Below are positions 1 through 9,889 of a DNA stretch of 62,500 nt, piece after piece. The stretch covers positions 613,940 through 676,439 of the forward strand of contig CAJNDS010000391.1 of assembly GCA_905221605.1 (NCBI GenBank), written 5' to 3'. The notes beneath the pieces were generated by a model. The model was not told the origin of the DNA. It worked only from the letters and a program-made list of their open reading frames with translations, and did no database searches. The translations under genes were made by a program, and so were the position numbers. This DNA comes from Symbiodinium natans (Eukaryota; Sar; Dinophyceae; Suessiales; Symbiodiniaceae). The first letter of the stretch is position 1; every line of letters starts with the position of its first letter.

Positions 1-480
1 GCAAACCGCGGTGGGGGTCAGAAAACGCGGTGGGGGGGGTGGGGGGGGTGCAGGCGGCCAGCCCATGTCAGAAACTGCTTTTCAGAAACGGTGTGGTGGG
101 GGGGGGGGCAGTCGTTTTCCGAAACGGGGTGGGGGGGGGGGGGGCAGTCGCGTGCAGGCGGCCAGCCCATGTCAGAAACTGCCTTTCGCAAACGCGGTGG
201 GGGGTCAGAAAACGGGTGCAGCGGCCAGCCCATGTCAGAAACTGCCTTTCGCAAACGCGGTGGGGGGTCAGAAAACGGGTGGGGGGGGGTGGGGGGGTGG
301 GGGGGGGGGGGCAGTCGCGTGCAGGCGGCCAGCCCATGTCAGAAACTGCTTTTCAGAAACGGGGTGGGGGGGGGTGGCGGGGGGGGGGCAGTCGCGTACA
401 GGTGGCCAGCCCATGTCAGAAATTGCCTTTTGCAAACGCGGTGGGGGGTCAGAAACAGCTTTCCAGCAATTGCGCTCAAA
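1..480. repeat. G-rich tandem repeat block
   Basis: At least six imperfect copies of a 60-80 bp unit containing GTCAGAAACTGCCTTTCGCA followed by runs of 5-14 G. The unit sometimes adds a GCAGTCGCGTGCAGGCGGCCAG segment. Open frames occur in several frames here, but they only reflect the absence of stops in the G-rich repeat. The G runs could form G-quadruplexes. I see no gene. Confidence 0.85.
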
Positions 481-499
481 GCTGAGGAGTACATCACGC

Positions 500-740
500 G
501 CCCCTAAAAACCCTGAACCATAAACCCTAAACCCCTTCGCGGGCCGCCGCGGCTCTTGGACCCGTAAAAAGCTTAGGTTTGATTTCCCGGTTGCTCAAGT
601 TGCAAGAGCCCTGAGACCTAAACCTTAAACCCTGAACCTTAAACCCTAAACCCTGAACCCTTAACCCTAAAGCCTAAACCTTAAACCCTGAACCCTAAAC
701 CCTACACCCAACCCCCTGAACCCTAAACCCTCCGGTTTCC
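500..740 (-). repeat. degenerate CCCTAAA (telomere-like) array
   Basis: About 20 imperfect CCCTAAA/CCCTGAA/CCTTAAA units, interrupted at 540-610 by unrelated sequence. The unit equals the TTTAGGG telomere repeat of dinoflagellates and plants in reverse. Degeneracy and interior position argue for an interstitial array rather than a chromosome end. Confidence 0.85.
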
Positions 741-744
741 AAAT

Positions 745-1140
745 CGGCCGTTCACCAGTTTCCGAATCAGGCGTTCACCAGTTTCCGAATCAGATGTTTG
801 CCAGTTTCCGAATCAGCCGCTCACCAGTTTCCGAATCAGCCGTTTGCCAGTTTCCGAATCAGCCGTTCACCAGTTTCCGAATCAGCCGTTTGCCAGTTTC
901 CGAATCAGCCGTTTGCCGGTTTCCGAATCAGCCGTTCGCTAGTTTCTGAAACATCCGTTTCCTGGTTTCCGAATTTCCCGTTTTCAGTTTCTGATTCAGC
1001 CGTCTGGGTTTCTGATTCAGCCGCCCTGGTTTCTGATTCAAGCTTGGTTTCTGATTTTCCCGTTTCGGTTTCTGATTCAGGTCTGGTTTCTGATTCAACC
1101 GTTCTGGTTTCTGATTCAACCGTTCTGGTTTCCGAAAATT
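745..1140. repeat. 23-bp / 21-bp minisatellite
   Basis: Left part (about 750-950) repeats a 23-bp unit with core CCAGTTTCCGAATCAGCCGT; successive copies start at 847, 870 and 893. After about 960 the unit changes to a related 20-21 bp form with core GGTTTCTGATTCAACCGTTC (copies at 1085 and 1106). Frames stay open on both strands because the unit lacks stops. I treat this as a minisatellite, not a gene. Confidence 0.85.
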
Positions 1141-1273
1141 CCGTCGACCAGAACACACACGGCCCTGATTGCAGGGAGCTCTGAAGCTCTCGCACCTCTG
1201 CAAACCCTAAGCCTCAAAAGTCCCTAAACCTACAATCCTCGAGCTGGCCGGAAGGTCAACATGCTGCAAAAAC

Positions 1274-1360
1274 AGGGTTTAGGGTTTAGGGTTTAGGGTT
1301 TAGGGTTTGGGGTTTGGGGTTTGGGGTTTGGGGTTTGGGGTTTGGGGTTTGGGGTTCAGG
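1274..1360 (+). repeat. TTTAGGG array passing into TTTGGGG
   Basis: Four to five perfect TTTAGGG units are followed by about eight TTTGGGG units, so a variant unit expanded next to the canonical one. Confidence 0.9.
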
Positions 1361-2028
1361 GTTTCCTTTATATCCATGTTTCTGCATGGTGAAAGTCTAA
1401 GTTCCTTAGCAGCAAACCCAGTGCAACAAGGAGCTCAGCGCTTTTGTACAGCTGGGAACTGAGATTGGTGAATCTCAGTTGGTGTCTGCGTTGTTTCTTC
1501 CGTGGGCTACTAGGATGTTAGCACCCTTGTTCCCCCTTTTTAGGGGAGTTGGTTCTCTTGAAAACTTCATTCAACAACAAGGGGCACCTTTTGGGGAGCT
1601 ACTGCTGTGAGTGATGTGGTTGCGGATTTCGGCCGGCAGCTGAGACGTACCAGCTTCAAAGAACGTGAGATGTAAAGTACGAAAAACATGCCAAGAGCCA
1701 AACCTTAAAGGCTTGGGAGTGTGCACTTTTAAAAGGGTTCAAGGAAACGGAAACCAGGATGGGCCATGAGGCCTTGTGATCCCCATAATCAACCCTATAA
1801 AGTGTCTTTCTAAGGGGTTACAAGCTTTACTTCATAGCCAATCCTGGACAGTACCGTAGAACCATTTGGTGCGAAGATTGGCAAGCGCCCTCGGGATACG
1901 ACGATGCACGCACATCTTCCCTTGTGGTTCCCCGGTTTCGACAGGTCTCCTAGAGACAAGGTATATGCAGCTATCAGAGCAGCCAGGGGATTCATGGTGC
2001 GCTCTACCGACTTCCGAGCTTGGTGTGT
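1361..2028. other. no recognisable gene
   Basis: Single-copy-looking DNA without a convincing coding segment. The longest open frame (minus strand, 1810-1995) has no recognisable features. A TTTAGGG array follows at 2029-2113. Confidence 0.5.
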
Positions 2029-2245
2029 TTAGGGTTTAGGGTTTAGGGTATAGGGTTTAGGGTTTAGGGTTTAGGTTCAGGGTTCAGGGTTTAGGGTTTA
2101 GGGTTTAGGGTGTATGTTCCCCATAGAGCCTGTAAGTGCATGGCGGCTTGCTGCAGAGGCAGGTGTTGGGACTGTGCGTGGCTGAAACTGCCGCGGACGC
2201 CGCGCGCCTGGATGTGCTGCAGAAGCATGCCCATGCCTACTGCGA

Positions 2246-2512
2246 AACCCTAAACCCTAAACCCTTAAACCCTAAACCCTAAACATCAGAATCGGGTCTT
2301 GTGGACCGAAATCCTAAACCCTAAATAAAACCCCAAACCAGCTATAGCGAAAGGCCGAAGCAGATTTTCGGGGCCTGGGCTCCCGCGGATTCTCTGCAGG
2401 ACCCCCAGATGTGGTTTGGGGTTTAGAGTTTTTAGGGTTCGGGGGTTTAGGGGCTTAGGGTTTAGAGTGTAGGGTTTGGGGGTTTAGGGTTTAGAGTGTA
2501 GGGTTTAGGGTT
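2246..2512. repeat. CCCTAAA ... TTTAGGG bracket around a candidate micro-exon
   Basis: CCCTAAA units at 2246-2284 and 2317-2340 face TTTAGGG-type units at 2415-2512. The roughly 75 bases between them contain the micro-exon candidate at 2361-2399. This is the first example of the bracket arrangement that recurs through the window. Confidence 0.7.
2361..2399 (+). CDS. candidate micro-exon (39 nt)
   Basis: Read in phase 1 it gives FSGPGLPRILC-type residues (R-F-S-G-P-G-L-P-R-I-L-C-R across the junctions), matching the 12-residue repeat class found at 28-56 kb. The acceptor is AAG|C and the donor would be CAG|GA, both weaker than elsewhere. It lies far from the main array and may be chance. Confidence 0.3.
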
Positions 2513-2751
2513 ACCGGTTGGTGCGGCTTGTATCTTTGGTGCGATTCAAGAGGTCTTACGTGGCTTTGATATGCGGCTCAGAGTGTAGGGTCTGGTTCTT
2601 CAGCGTATTCGGGCTTCAGGGATTTGTTGTGTGATAAATAGCCCTCATGCTGCAGAAGTCCTTCGATTCCACAAAGTTTAGGGTTTAGGGATTAGGGCAG
2701 CTTGCTCACTGCCACGGGGTCACTCCCTGTGTTTCGCACCGAAATTGTCAG

Positions 2752-2810
2752 ACGACCTGCTGAATAGGCTTCTCAGAGTGAGCATCGAAGCCCAGGAAGC
2801 CCTGAAGCAA
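2752..2810 (+). CDS. internal exon candidate
   Basis: A TTGTCAG acceptor precedes a 59-nt open segment encoding DLLNRLLRVSIEAQEALKQ, followed by a strong CAA|GTAAGG donor. The peptide is helical in character, and its second half resembles the 28-56 kb repeat motif (RLLRVSIEAQEAL). No family is recognised. Confidence 0.45.
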
Positions 2811-3815
2811 GTAAGGTGATCCATGGCCGACGTGGCTGTCGCGAACTTGGCATCAGGTGCTATCAGATGGGCGACGAGGGCTTGCATTTGCACACCGGGG
2901 GGTGGGGGAGGGCTGTTTGTGCGTTAGTGTCTTGACACGCTGAAGTAAAGGTTCCGGTTATCCGTGTAATGATGATGTCGGGTTCAGGCACAGGGCCTTT
3001 CTTTCGGAGCAGCTACGAGTCCGGCTAGGAAATGCAGTTTTTGAGTTTATGGACCAAGGAGCCTTGCATCTTGCATGGTCTCAGTCTGGGTCCTGTCAAG
3101 CAGGTCGATCTTGCTTCATCGTTTTGAGGGCTTGGGGCTAACTAACAACAAGTCAATGGTTCTTAGTAGATAACGCTGCAGGTACTTTACTTCTCAAAGC
3201 GTCCTGAGGCATGAACATTTTCTGATTGCCGATTAATGAAAGAGACTAACGAACGAAGAACGCCCTTGTACCTCGCCAAGGTATAGGCAGCCAAGAGCCA
3301 TACCATGTCCGAATCTTAGCTCGCTTTCCTTGGGAAGCAGCATAAATCCAACTGTCGCGTACAAGCCCGCATTGCCTTAAGCCAAAGACCCATCAAGCAC
3401 GCCTTGAGCAGAGCCGTCCACCCTGGAATCTCCCCATGCGTCCGGGAAACTTCGCCGTCAGCTCCCACATTGGACACTTGGGGTTTCCCGGCCATGTGGG
3501 TGAGTTCACCATGCTCGCCAAATCAGCGATCAAATCCATATGTTTTGGCCCTAGATTGGGGATCTGCTAAGGCCAACAAAGGCTTACTCTGCAGCGCAAC
3601 TTGACCCCCGGTCGGCACCAATACCGAATAGCCCCGGCTTACATTGGCTGCCGGCCTTACACATGGAACTTGGAACAAAAGCGTTTTAGGGTTGTTGCGT
3701 TCACGTACATGACAGTGTGTCGCTAGAGGTGTGTAAGTATGGGGCTATTAGGGGGCTCAAGATTGCGGTTGCCCCGTGTTTCCGAAACTCTGAACCCTAA
3801 ACCGTCGCCTGCCAG

Positions 3816-4123
3816 TGTGCGAAGCATGGGCCGAGGCTACGACGATGCGAAATCTCACTCAAAAGGAGCTGCGGCAAGCAGACACCTCCGAGATTACGAG
3901 TGTAATGTGAGCCTAGGTATCAGGAAACCACACACGGCTACATTACACAGCGCGCTTCATTCTCACGTGCTTTCTATGCAGATGCTGCTTACGTAAGAAG
4001 AAGCGCATGAAGCGCTTCAGTTGTTCTGGTAGAATTGCACGAGGAGAGAGACTTCCTTTTTGCATTGCGTGCCCGAGACGATGTGGCAGAGGCTGTTTGG
4101 CAACTTGCTCCTTGTGGACTTGA
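3816..4123 (+). CDS. 3' end of an unidentified gene, two exons
   Basis: Exon A (3816-3906) follows a GCCTGCCAG acceptor and begins CEAWAEATTMRNLTQKEL. It ends at AAT|GTGAGC. A 75-nt GT-AG intron (3907-3981) ends TTTCTATGCAG. Exon B (3982-4123) continues in phase with a basic, cysteine-rich stretch to a TGA. CCCTAAACC lies just upstream of exon A. In an alternative reading exon B is only 3982-3992 and a further exon begins at 4021 (DFLFALRARDDVAEAVWQ, stop near 4142); that needs a 28-nt intron, so I prefer the first model. No family is recognised, and upstream exons are not defined. Confidence 0.42.
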
Positions 4124-5204
4124 GCTCATTCTATGCACATAAAGTTCTTCCGATAGCATCATGGTTTGGTGACGTTTATTTCGCGCGCGTCGGAACATGC
4201 CCCGAGCTGACAAGTTCACTAGACCAGCAGAGGATGCCAGACGAGCCTTCTCACTTGACAACGCAGTACCAGCCAAAACCACCCCTGAGCTTTAAAAAAT
4301 AACCAAGTCCCGCGCACGGCTTAACCCAAATCACGGCTCCTGCGAGAACAGCACCATGATAACCAGGATGGGCCATGGCCCGGTACAGGGCGTTTTCGAG
4401 GGGCTACAAGGTACAGTAACAATTAACAAGTCTGTGGAGCTACGTTTCCTGTAGGCCTGACAAAATCCCCACGGCCCTCTACAAGCATCTCTACAAGGGA
4501 GTCGGCCCATAAACCCCAAAACCCAAACCCCAAACCCTAAACCCAAAGTCCGAGAGGTCAGCTAAGCGGGTGGCAAAAAAAACCCTAAACCCCAAAATTG
4601 CCAATTCCCTGCCATGTGGACATGCAGTTCAGCTATGCGGGCGGCAAAAAAAAACCAAACCCTAAACCCCAAACCCCTGCTGGGGGATGGTCCCGATGAT
4701 GTACTGGTTCACAGTGCAGTCACGCTCAGTTGCTCAGACTCAGAGATAGCGCCGAGTAAACCCCAAACCCCTAAGCCAGGAACACTACCTCGACGCGGGA
4801 ATCTCCCGTGCCGCAGGGCACAAGTTCCCGGGCTGCATGTCGGGACTATAGTTTAGGGTTCAGGGTTTAGGGTTTAGGGTTTTGGGTAGTTTAGGGTTTA
4901 TAGGGTTTAGGGTCTAGGCTACAATGGGCTAAAAATGGTGGGTTCCTTTAAACAAACAGATTGGGGTTGCAGAGTAGGTTCTGGGTAAAAGGCGTGCTTC
5001 AGAAGGATTTTGGGGGTTCAATAGTAGGTTCCGGGTGCTAACCGCCGGTCATTCTGAAGCAAGGCTAAGGAAGCGCCCAAGGTGGAACCCCTAGAGGTTT
5101 AGGAAACCCTAAACCCTAAACCCTAGACCCTAAAACCATGTTTCTTGGATGAGGGCTCTGCTCGGTTTGACATCCAAGCACCCTGAACCCTGAACCCCAA
5201 ACTT

Positions 5205-5246
5205 GGATTTAGGGTTTAGGGTTTAGGGTAACCCTAAACCCTAAAC
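5205..5246. repeat. inverted telomere-like hairpin
   Basis: Three TTTAGGG units run directly into GTAACCC and two CCCTAAA units, flanked by ACTTGGATTT on the left and ACTTGGATCC on the right. The arms would fold into a near-perfect stem of about 20 bp. Confidence 0.8.
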
Positions 5247-5352
5247 TTGGATCCAGGTTGCTGCACGCCTGCTCCCTGGTGGTGCCGGTCTCAGACTCCG
5301 CAGGGCTTTGGGCCTCTTTTCGGGGGCCTTTTCGGGCTTCGGGTTTGGGTGT

Positions 5353-5433
5353 AGGGTTTAGGGTTTAGGGTTTAGGGTTTAGGGTTTAGGGTTTAGGGTT
5401 TAGGGTTTAGGGTTTAGGGTTTAGGGTTTAGGG
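5353..5433 (+). repeat. TTTAGGG array, about 11 units
   Basis: Almost perfect uninterrupted TTTAGGG repeats. Confidence 0.95.
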
Positions 5434-5539
5434 CCGTCCCTCCCGACTTCATTGAAGCATCGGGATGCCCCTCATCCTTCTCGGGTAAATGTGGGCTGTC
5501 AGCCAAAGCTTCAGTTCAGGATGAGGGCATTAAGGTTTA

Positions 5540-5649
5540 CTACTTGCTCAAGAACCCCGCAAATAAAAAGACAATCATCCCTAGATTGCCCTAAGGAATT
5601 GCATCTTCCCAGTTTTTGTTCCAAGGGGGGGCTCTTAAGCAAAAAGTAG
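5540..5649. mobile_element. MITE-like element, family D copy 1
   Basis: A 110-bp segment with terminal inverted repeats: left CTACTTGCTCAAGAACCCC, right end complementary to CTACTTTTTGCTTAAGAGCC. No coding capacity. Related copies lie at 28,993-29,107 and, with a decayed left end, at 57,876-57,972. Confidence 0.75.
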
Positions 5650-5925
5650 AAGAGAAACAGTAGTTTAGGGTAAGAACACGCAGGTGGAGGATGCCAGCGT
5701 CGACCCGGTGTGGCTGCAGCTCCCCGGGCGCAGCAATCAGATGCCAGCCATGAGGCCAGACAATGATGGGCATTCCCTCTTTGCGGGTGTATAAAGGGCG
5801 AAATTAACATACAAGATGTATGTGACAAGATTGAAAAAACATGAACCAACAACTGCATTTGTATTTGAAAATGCGGAGAAGGGGTAGGATGGTTCAGGGG
5901 ATTTCTTCAGCTCTGTAGGATCTAT

Positions 5926-6002
5926 TTAGGGTTTAGGGTTTAGGGTTTGCCCCTCAGTCCGTGCTCAAAAAGGGTTAAGGTTTAGGGTTTAGGGTTTAGG
6001 GG
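5926..6002 (+). repeat. two short TTTAGGG arrays
   Basis: Three units at 5926-5948 and three to four at 5979-6002, separated by about 30 bp. Confidence 0.85.
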
Positions 6003-6380
6003 ACACAGGGGAGGTTTTTGTTTGAAACCCTTTCCTTCCCCCTCCCCATACTCCTCGCCCTTCCCCTTGCTAAGAGAGGTGGGTGCAATCTGCTGCCACC
6101 ATCGTGTCCGAGAAGGTGCAATACGTGCCTGGGCAAGAGATGGACTGCAGTGCGATATCTAGGGGGCTAACTCTATATATTCCCTAAACCCCAAACCCTA
6201 TTGACTTACGATCCCCTGTGGGGTTACTATTCCAGTAGTATAGTGCAGGGTTTCGGATGTAGGGTTTAGGGTTTGTAGGGTTAAGGGTCCTTACATAGTG
6301 ACGGGGCCCAAAAAGGGCCATAAAATTAGGTGCGAGTCGCCGGTGACAGACATCCCAGAGGGCTCACGGCTTCGACATAC

Positions 6381-6533
6381 TTCCGGTTCCCCCTTATACG
6401 AACAGTCCTTGATTGGGATTATGACAAGGGGGGTACTATAATCCCTATTAAGGACTAACCGTCCTTGGTTGTGACTATACTAGGGGGTACCATAATCCCT
6501 ATTCAGGGCTGCTAGAATAAGGGGGAACATCCC
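6381..6533. mobile_element. MITE-like element, family B copy 1
   Basis: The left end GGTTCCCCCTTATACGAACA is inverted at the right end as AATAAGGGGGAACATCCC. Inside, a segment with GGGGGTAC(T/C)ATAATCCCTATT is present twice in tandem. Other family members are at 28,761-28,857 and 51,463-51,492. Confidence 0.7.
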
Positions 6534-7042
6534 AATACGCAAGAAGTGTTTGAAACGAAGTTCCCTGATTCCTAAATTCAAAAGAAGTTCGGACACCGGA
6601 CACCCACAGTCCCAAGAAGAGATCCCCTTTTTCCGCCCAGGCTGATGCCTAAATTTAGAGCTTGGGGGGCTTTAGGGCCCAGGCAGGATGCTACATGAAT
6701 TTCTTCTTGCAATTTGGGGATCAGGGATTAGGAAAGGCCTCGGTGTCTGTTGCTTTCCTAGCAGTCCCGACCTCAGTCTCCTACGGCCAGGTATTCTTGG
6801 TCTTTAGGAAATGTGGGCCAGGACAGCTGGGTTCAAGAGAGTTTAGGGTTTAGGGTTCAGGGTTTATAGGGCTTAGGAAAGAAATCCATGAGAAACAGCA
6901 CCCAAGTCGAGTCTCCCAAGCTCTGAGACCCAAGCGGACACGCCCTTCATGGCGGGCCTGACGCTGGCGGAGTTTGAGCTCTTGGTTCCACGAGGGTGCT
7001 CTGAGCTGCATTGAGGAGTTAGGGGGGGCATTTACCCTATAA

Positions 7043-7139
7043 GGGTCCATGTACCTAAAGAGGGAATACTTGGGCCGTAAAGGACTTCCGATATAGGGAC
7101 TGTGGGGCCCATGTATATGAGAATGAGTTACATGGACCC
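7043..7139. mobile_element. MITE-like element, family F copy 1
   Basis: A 97-bp element with terminal inverted repeat GGGTCCATGTA(C/A)C and subterminal TACTTGGGCC. A second copy with the same ends and subterminal motif is at 44,919-45,024. No coding capacity. Confidence 0.75.
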
Positions 7140-7311
7140 GCAGGGTTGGGCAGCGAGAATGCAAGCCTGATGGGATCTTTGGGCACTCTGGGCACCGTAC
7201 TTAACAATTGGCACGGCTTATTCCAGGATGGGCTTTGGGCTCCTAGGCCTTTCTACTGCAGACCGACCCTATGCAAAGTCAGAGTCTATCCAGCGCCGTC
7301 TCTGCAGTTCT

Positions 7312-7388
7312 GGGTTTAGTGGTTTAGGGGTTTAGGGTTTAGGGTTTAGGGTTTAGGGTTTAGGGTTTAGGGTTTAGGGTTTAGGGTA
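7312..7388 (+). repeat. TTTAGGG array
   Basis: About ten units. Together with a GTTGAGG/TTTAGGG array at 7489-7539 it flanks a 100-bp segment whose + strand reads in frame after CGTCCAG at 7409 and contains PGLPATTLHR, reminiscent of the micro-exon motif but without a good donor. Confidence 0.85.
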
Positions 7389-7581
7389 TTATGGAATAAG
7401 TGCGTCCAGGCACGTGCGCTACAAGCAACCTGGGCTGCCAGCCACTACGCTGCACCGCCACTGCCGCAACGAGCGCGTGCCTCGGGGTTGAGGGTTGAGG
7501 GTTGAGGGTTGAGGGTTTAGGGTTTAGGGTTTAGGGTTGCGCGGCTCATGGCGTGATCCACAGGTGTCGGTCCGCTGTATA

Positions 7582-7735
7582 CTATAAGGGTCGGAATAAT
7601 TACGAATGGTATTCCCTTCTGGTCCCTTTGTAGTTATACTATAGTTATGCTATAGTCATTCTATAAGCATACTGTAAATATACTATGATTAATATCCCCC
7701 GAAACCCTCTGCTAATTATTAAGGCCTGTATATAG
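7582..7735 (+). mobile_element. MITE-like element, family A copy 1
   Basis: A 154-bp element beginning CTATAAGGGTCGGAATAATT and ending with the approximate inverse (AATTATTAAGGCCTGTATAT). It has an AT-rich centre and no coding capacity. A truncated copy of its right half lies at 7871-7951. Further members: 13,378-13,490, 15,342-15,451 and, inverted, 47,755-47,892. Confidence 0.8.
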
Positions 7736-7870
7736 CAATTTGTAATCTCATTGTCAACTCCGACGCGTAGGTGGATGACACATGGTAATCAGCTGCGCGC
7801 TGGCCTTCAAGTCATACAGCAATTGCCCGGGTGAGCCCGGCAACTAGCCAACCACTGTAGGCACCTGAAG

Positions 7871-7951
7871 TTATTCTATAATCATACTATAAATATACTA
7901 TGATTAATAACCCCCGAAACCCTCTGCTAACCATTAAGGCCTTGATATAGT
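7871..7951 (+). mobile_element. family A, right-half fragment
   Basis: It repeats about 80 bp of the right half of the element at 7582-7735, including CCCCCGAAACCCTCTGCTAA, at about 90% identity by eye. The left end is missing. Confidence 0.75.
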
Positions 7952-8257
7952 AAAAGCCCTAAACCCTACACCCAAAGTCAACTTCTTCGCGTTGCGCTCA
8001 GGATAGACCCGCCGCTCCCTGAGGCTCCTGGAACCAAAGGGGAAGCAGAGTTTGTGCAACTGGGGCCTGAACCGGAGACCCAAGTTTCGCTTCGGTGTTT
8101 TGGAGCCCCTCCCCCCCACCCCCCCCCCCTCCCCCCAAGAAGAAAAAAAGAGAAGACCATGCCAATGTAAAACTCTAAGTGTTGGGAAGGTACGGACGTG
8201 CTCACTGCAGTAGGTACCCAGAGCATCCCAAAACAGTTGTCGGTAGCTTAGCTGATC

Positions 8258-8809
8258 TTAGATGCCGGTGAAGTGCTGGCAGTGGCAGCCATGAGCCGTC
8301 GGACAGTGTGCTTTGCCTGGCGTGTGCGAGTGTGGCAGTCGAAAGCGGAAAGCTAGGCTGTTGGCAGGCAGAATGAACTCCAGCCATAGCAAGCTCATGC
8401 ACAGGTGAAGCTTAGCACCCGCTAGCCATGAGAGTCCTAAACGTCGGACGACATTCGAGACTGATATCTGGAGGTGTTGCGAAAATCGCCCCTCTACGTG
8501 GCGGCAGCTACTGTTGGCAACACTTGCCGCGTTGGCGCCAGGGCCTCTCATGCAGTGCGGGCTTGACTTCGGGTGGCACGTGCTGCTGTTGAGAAGTGGA
8601 TCATCTCGGCTTTTGAAACTTTGCGTGTAGTCAAGAACAGCTGTGGCGTTGACAAGCTGCCTGTCGACTGGTAGCTGCTTCAGTGCCGGGACGTGTTTCA
8701 ACGCCTTTCGTAAAAACAGGAGACACAATACCAACAAGGCTACCCCCTGTGTCGCCAGATGTTGACGGCGCAAGTTGCTGTGCTGTGCGCGTTTTGTTTG
8801 CCCTTTCAT
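8258..8809 (-). CDS. hypothetical single-span membrane protein
   Basis: A 183-codon open frame on the minus strand starting at an ATG preceded by GCGATATAA. The N-terminus is basic (MKGQTKRAQHSNLRR), then a short hydrophobic helix near residues 22-33 (GVALLVLCLLFL). This is the layout of a type II signal anchor. The remaining 150 residues contain several cysteines and two N-x-(S/T) sites. No domain is recognised. It is one of few long minus-strand frames not opposite an obvious gene. Its start lies 39 bp from the start of the + strand frame at 8849, a divergent arrangement. It may be a chance frame. Confidence 0.35.
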   Translation of the reverse strand: MKGQTKRAQHSNLRRQHLATQGVALLVLCLLFLRKALKHVPALKQLPVDRQLVNATAVLDYTQSFKSRDDPLLNSSTCHPKSSPHCMRGPGANAASVANSSCRHVEGRFSQHLQISVSNVVRRLGLSWLAGAKLHLCMSLLWLEFILPANSLAFRFRLPHSHTPGKAHCPTAHGCHCQHFTGI

Positions 8810-8848
8810 TTATATCGCGCCTACCCCACGCAACCATGAAATAGCAGA

Positions 8849-9064
8849 ATGCCGAAAGCCGCAAAGCTTATTCGGATTCGAAGAAACCAGCTGATAAGGC
8901 CTTCGTTCCTCAGCAGCATGACGAAGCCATACCAAGTTTCCAAAACCCAGGTCATTGCTCATCCAGAAGGTTTCCGGATTGTCATCACGGACTGTGACGA
9001 CGTGACCCGGGACACAACGACTGCTCCAGATTTCAGGGCTCTTGATGGCTTCTTATTCGATTGA
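8849..9064 (+). CDS. hypothetical small protein or first exon
   Basis: A 71-codon frame from ATG. The start is basic (MPKAAKLIRIRRNQ), followed by a soluble-looking stretch that includes QVIAHPEGFRIVITDCDD, with the alternating pattern of a beta-strand protein. The frame ends in TGA after GFLFD. No family is recognised. An overlapping minus-strand frame (8959-9306) is less protein-like. Confidence 0.4.
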   Translation: MPKAAKLIRIRRNQLIRPSFLSSMTKPYQVSKTQVIAHPEGFRIVITDCDDVTRDTTTAPDFRALDGFLFD

Positions 9065-9143
9065 ACAGGGGGACCCCAAAATCGGGACTTCAACATTGTA
9101 GCGCATCCAGGTTGCAGACACAATTGCGAGTTCCGGCAGAAGT

Positions 9144-9396
9144 TTGGTTCTGAGTTACGCCACGGAAAAGTTACTCGCACACCCTCGAATCGTCCACCTT
9201 CTTCTTTGCGGTGCCCAAACCAACTTCGTAGCGATTTCTGCCCTGCGGACTTCGGCAGGAGGCCAAACAACAGGCGCAACGCCCTCATGTGCTCCGCTGA
9301 GCGCACACCATCGTCAGGAGATCCTTGTTCCTTTTCAAGCGCCTGTGGGCGGCTTCGGTGTCGAGACGTGGCAACACTGCGGCAGCCTCAATCAGG
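9144..9396 (+). CDS. weak exon candidate
   Basis: An open frame with hydrophobic KLLAHPRIVHLLLCGAQ-type sequence ends at CAATCAG|GTGACT, a usable donor, just before TA-repeat DNA. No start context or family is recognised. Confidence 0.25.
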
Positions 9397-9399
9397 TGA

Positions 9400-9593
9400 C
9401 TAGATGTATATATATATATATATAGATATATGTATGAATATATGTATGTGTATATTTATATATACATGCATGTATGTATATGTATATCTATTGTTCCTTG
9501 TAGACAGAGGGGTGCAGAAATTCAGGGTTTCACGCTTTGGTTTCAGGGACCGGGGGGCTTTAGAATCTTCTCTCGGTTTTGTGTGTGTGTGTG

Positions 9594-9676
<83 letters not shown>

Positions 9677-9770
9677 GTGTGTGTGTGTGTGTGTCTCTGT
9701 GTGTGTGTGTGTGTGTGTGTGTCTCTGTGTGTGTGTGTGTGTGTGTGTGTGTCTGTGTGTGTGTGTGTGT
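9400..9770. repeat. microsatellites: TA-rich, (CTGT)n, (GT)n
   Basis: 9404-9490 is TA/TG-rich. 9597-9676 is about 20 perfect CTGT units. 9677-9770 is GT repeats broken by CTCT. The Cys/Val/Leu/Ser frames across it are repeat artefacts. Confidence 0.95.
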
Positions 9771-9889
9771 TGGCAAGTAACAGTTTGGGGCCACATCCAG
9801 CACTGGATGAGAACGTAGGGTCGAGACAAGGTCCCAAACGCCGTGGAGAGTTGTTGTGGCTACAGTTCAATAGCATACACGACTTAACT

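Larger units (their letters stand above)
4144..5538. other. gene-poor stretch with telomere-like arrays
   Basis: No coding exon is defended here. It holds the repeated CAGCTAxGCGGGTGGCAAAAAA motif at 4555 and 4624, a TTTAGGG array at 4853-4913, CCCTAAA at 5103-5137, a head-to-head TTTAGGG/CCCTAAA palindrome at 5205-5246 and an 11-unit TTTAGGG array at 5353-5433. A weak exon-like segment follows an ATCCAG at 5257. Confidence 0.6.

Noticed and set aside
11-523. Long overlapping open frames, Gly/Arg/Val-rich, on both strands
   Set aside because: They follow a stop-free G-rich tandem repeat and are open in several frames at once.
798-1203. Frames with VSDSAVLVSDS-type or SETETGKSETK-type repeats
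   Set aside because: Direct translation of the 21-23 bp minisatellite on either strand; no start context or flanking exon.
4021-4142. Separate exon reading DFLFALRARDDVAEAVWQ
   Set aside because: Joining it to the preceding exons needs a 28-nt intron; the simpler phase-matched exon 3982-4123 was preferred, though this remains possible.
7410-7484. Micro-exon candidate containing PGLPATTLHR
   Set aside because: The acceptor is acceptable, but no AG|G or GC/GT donor gives a phase-matched length.
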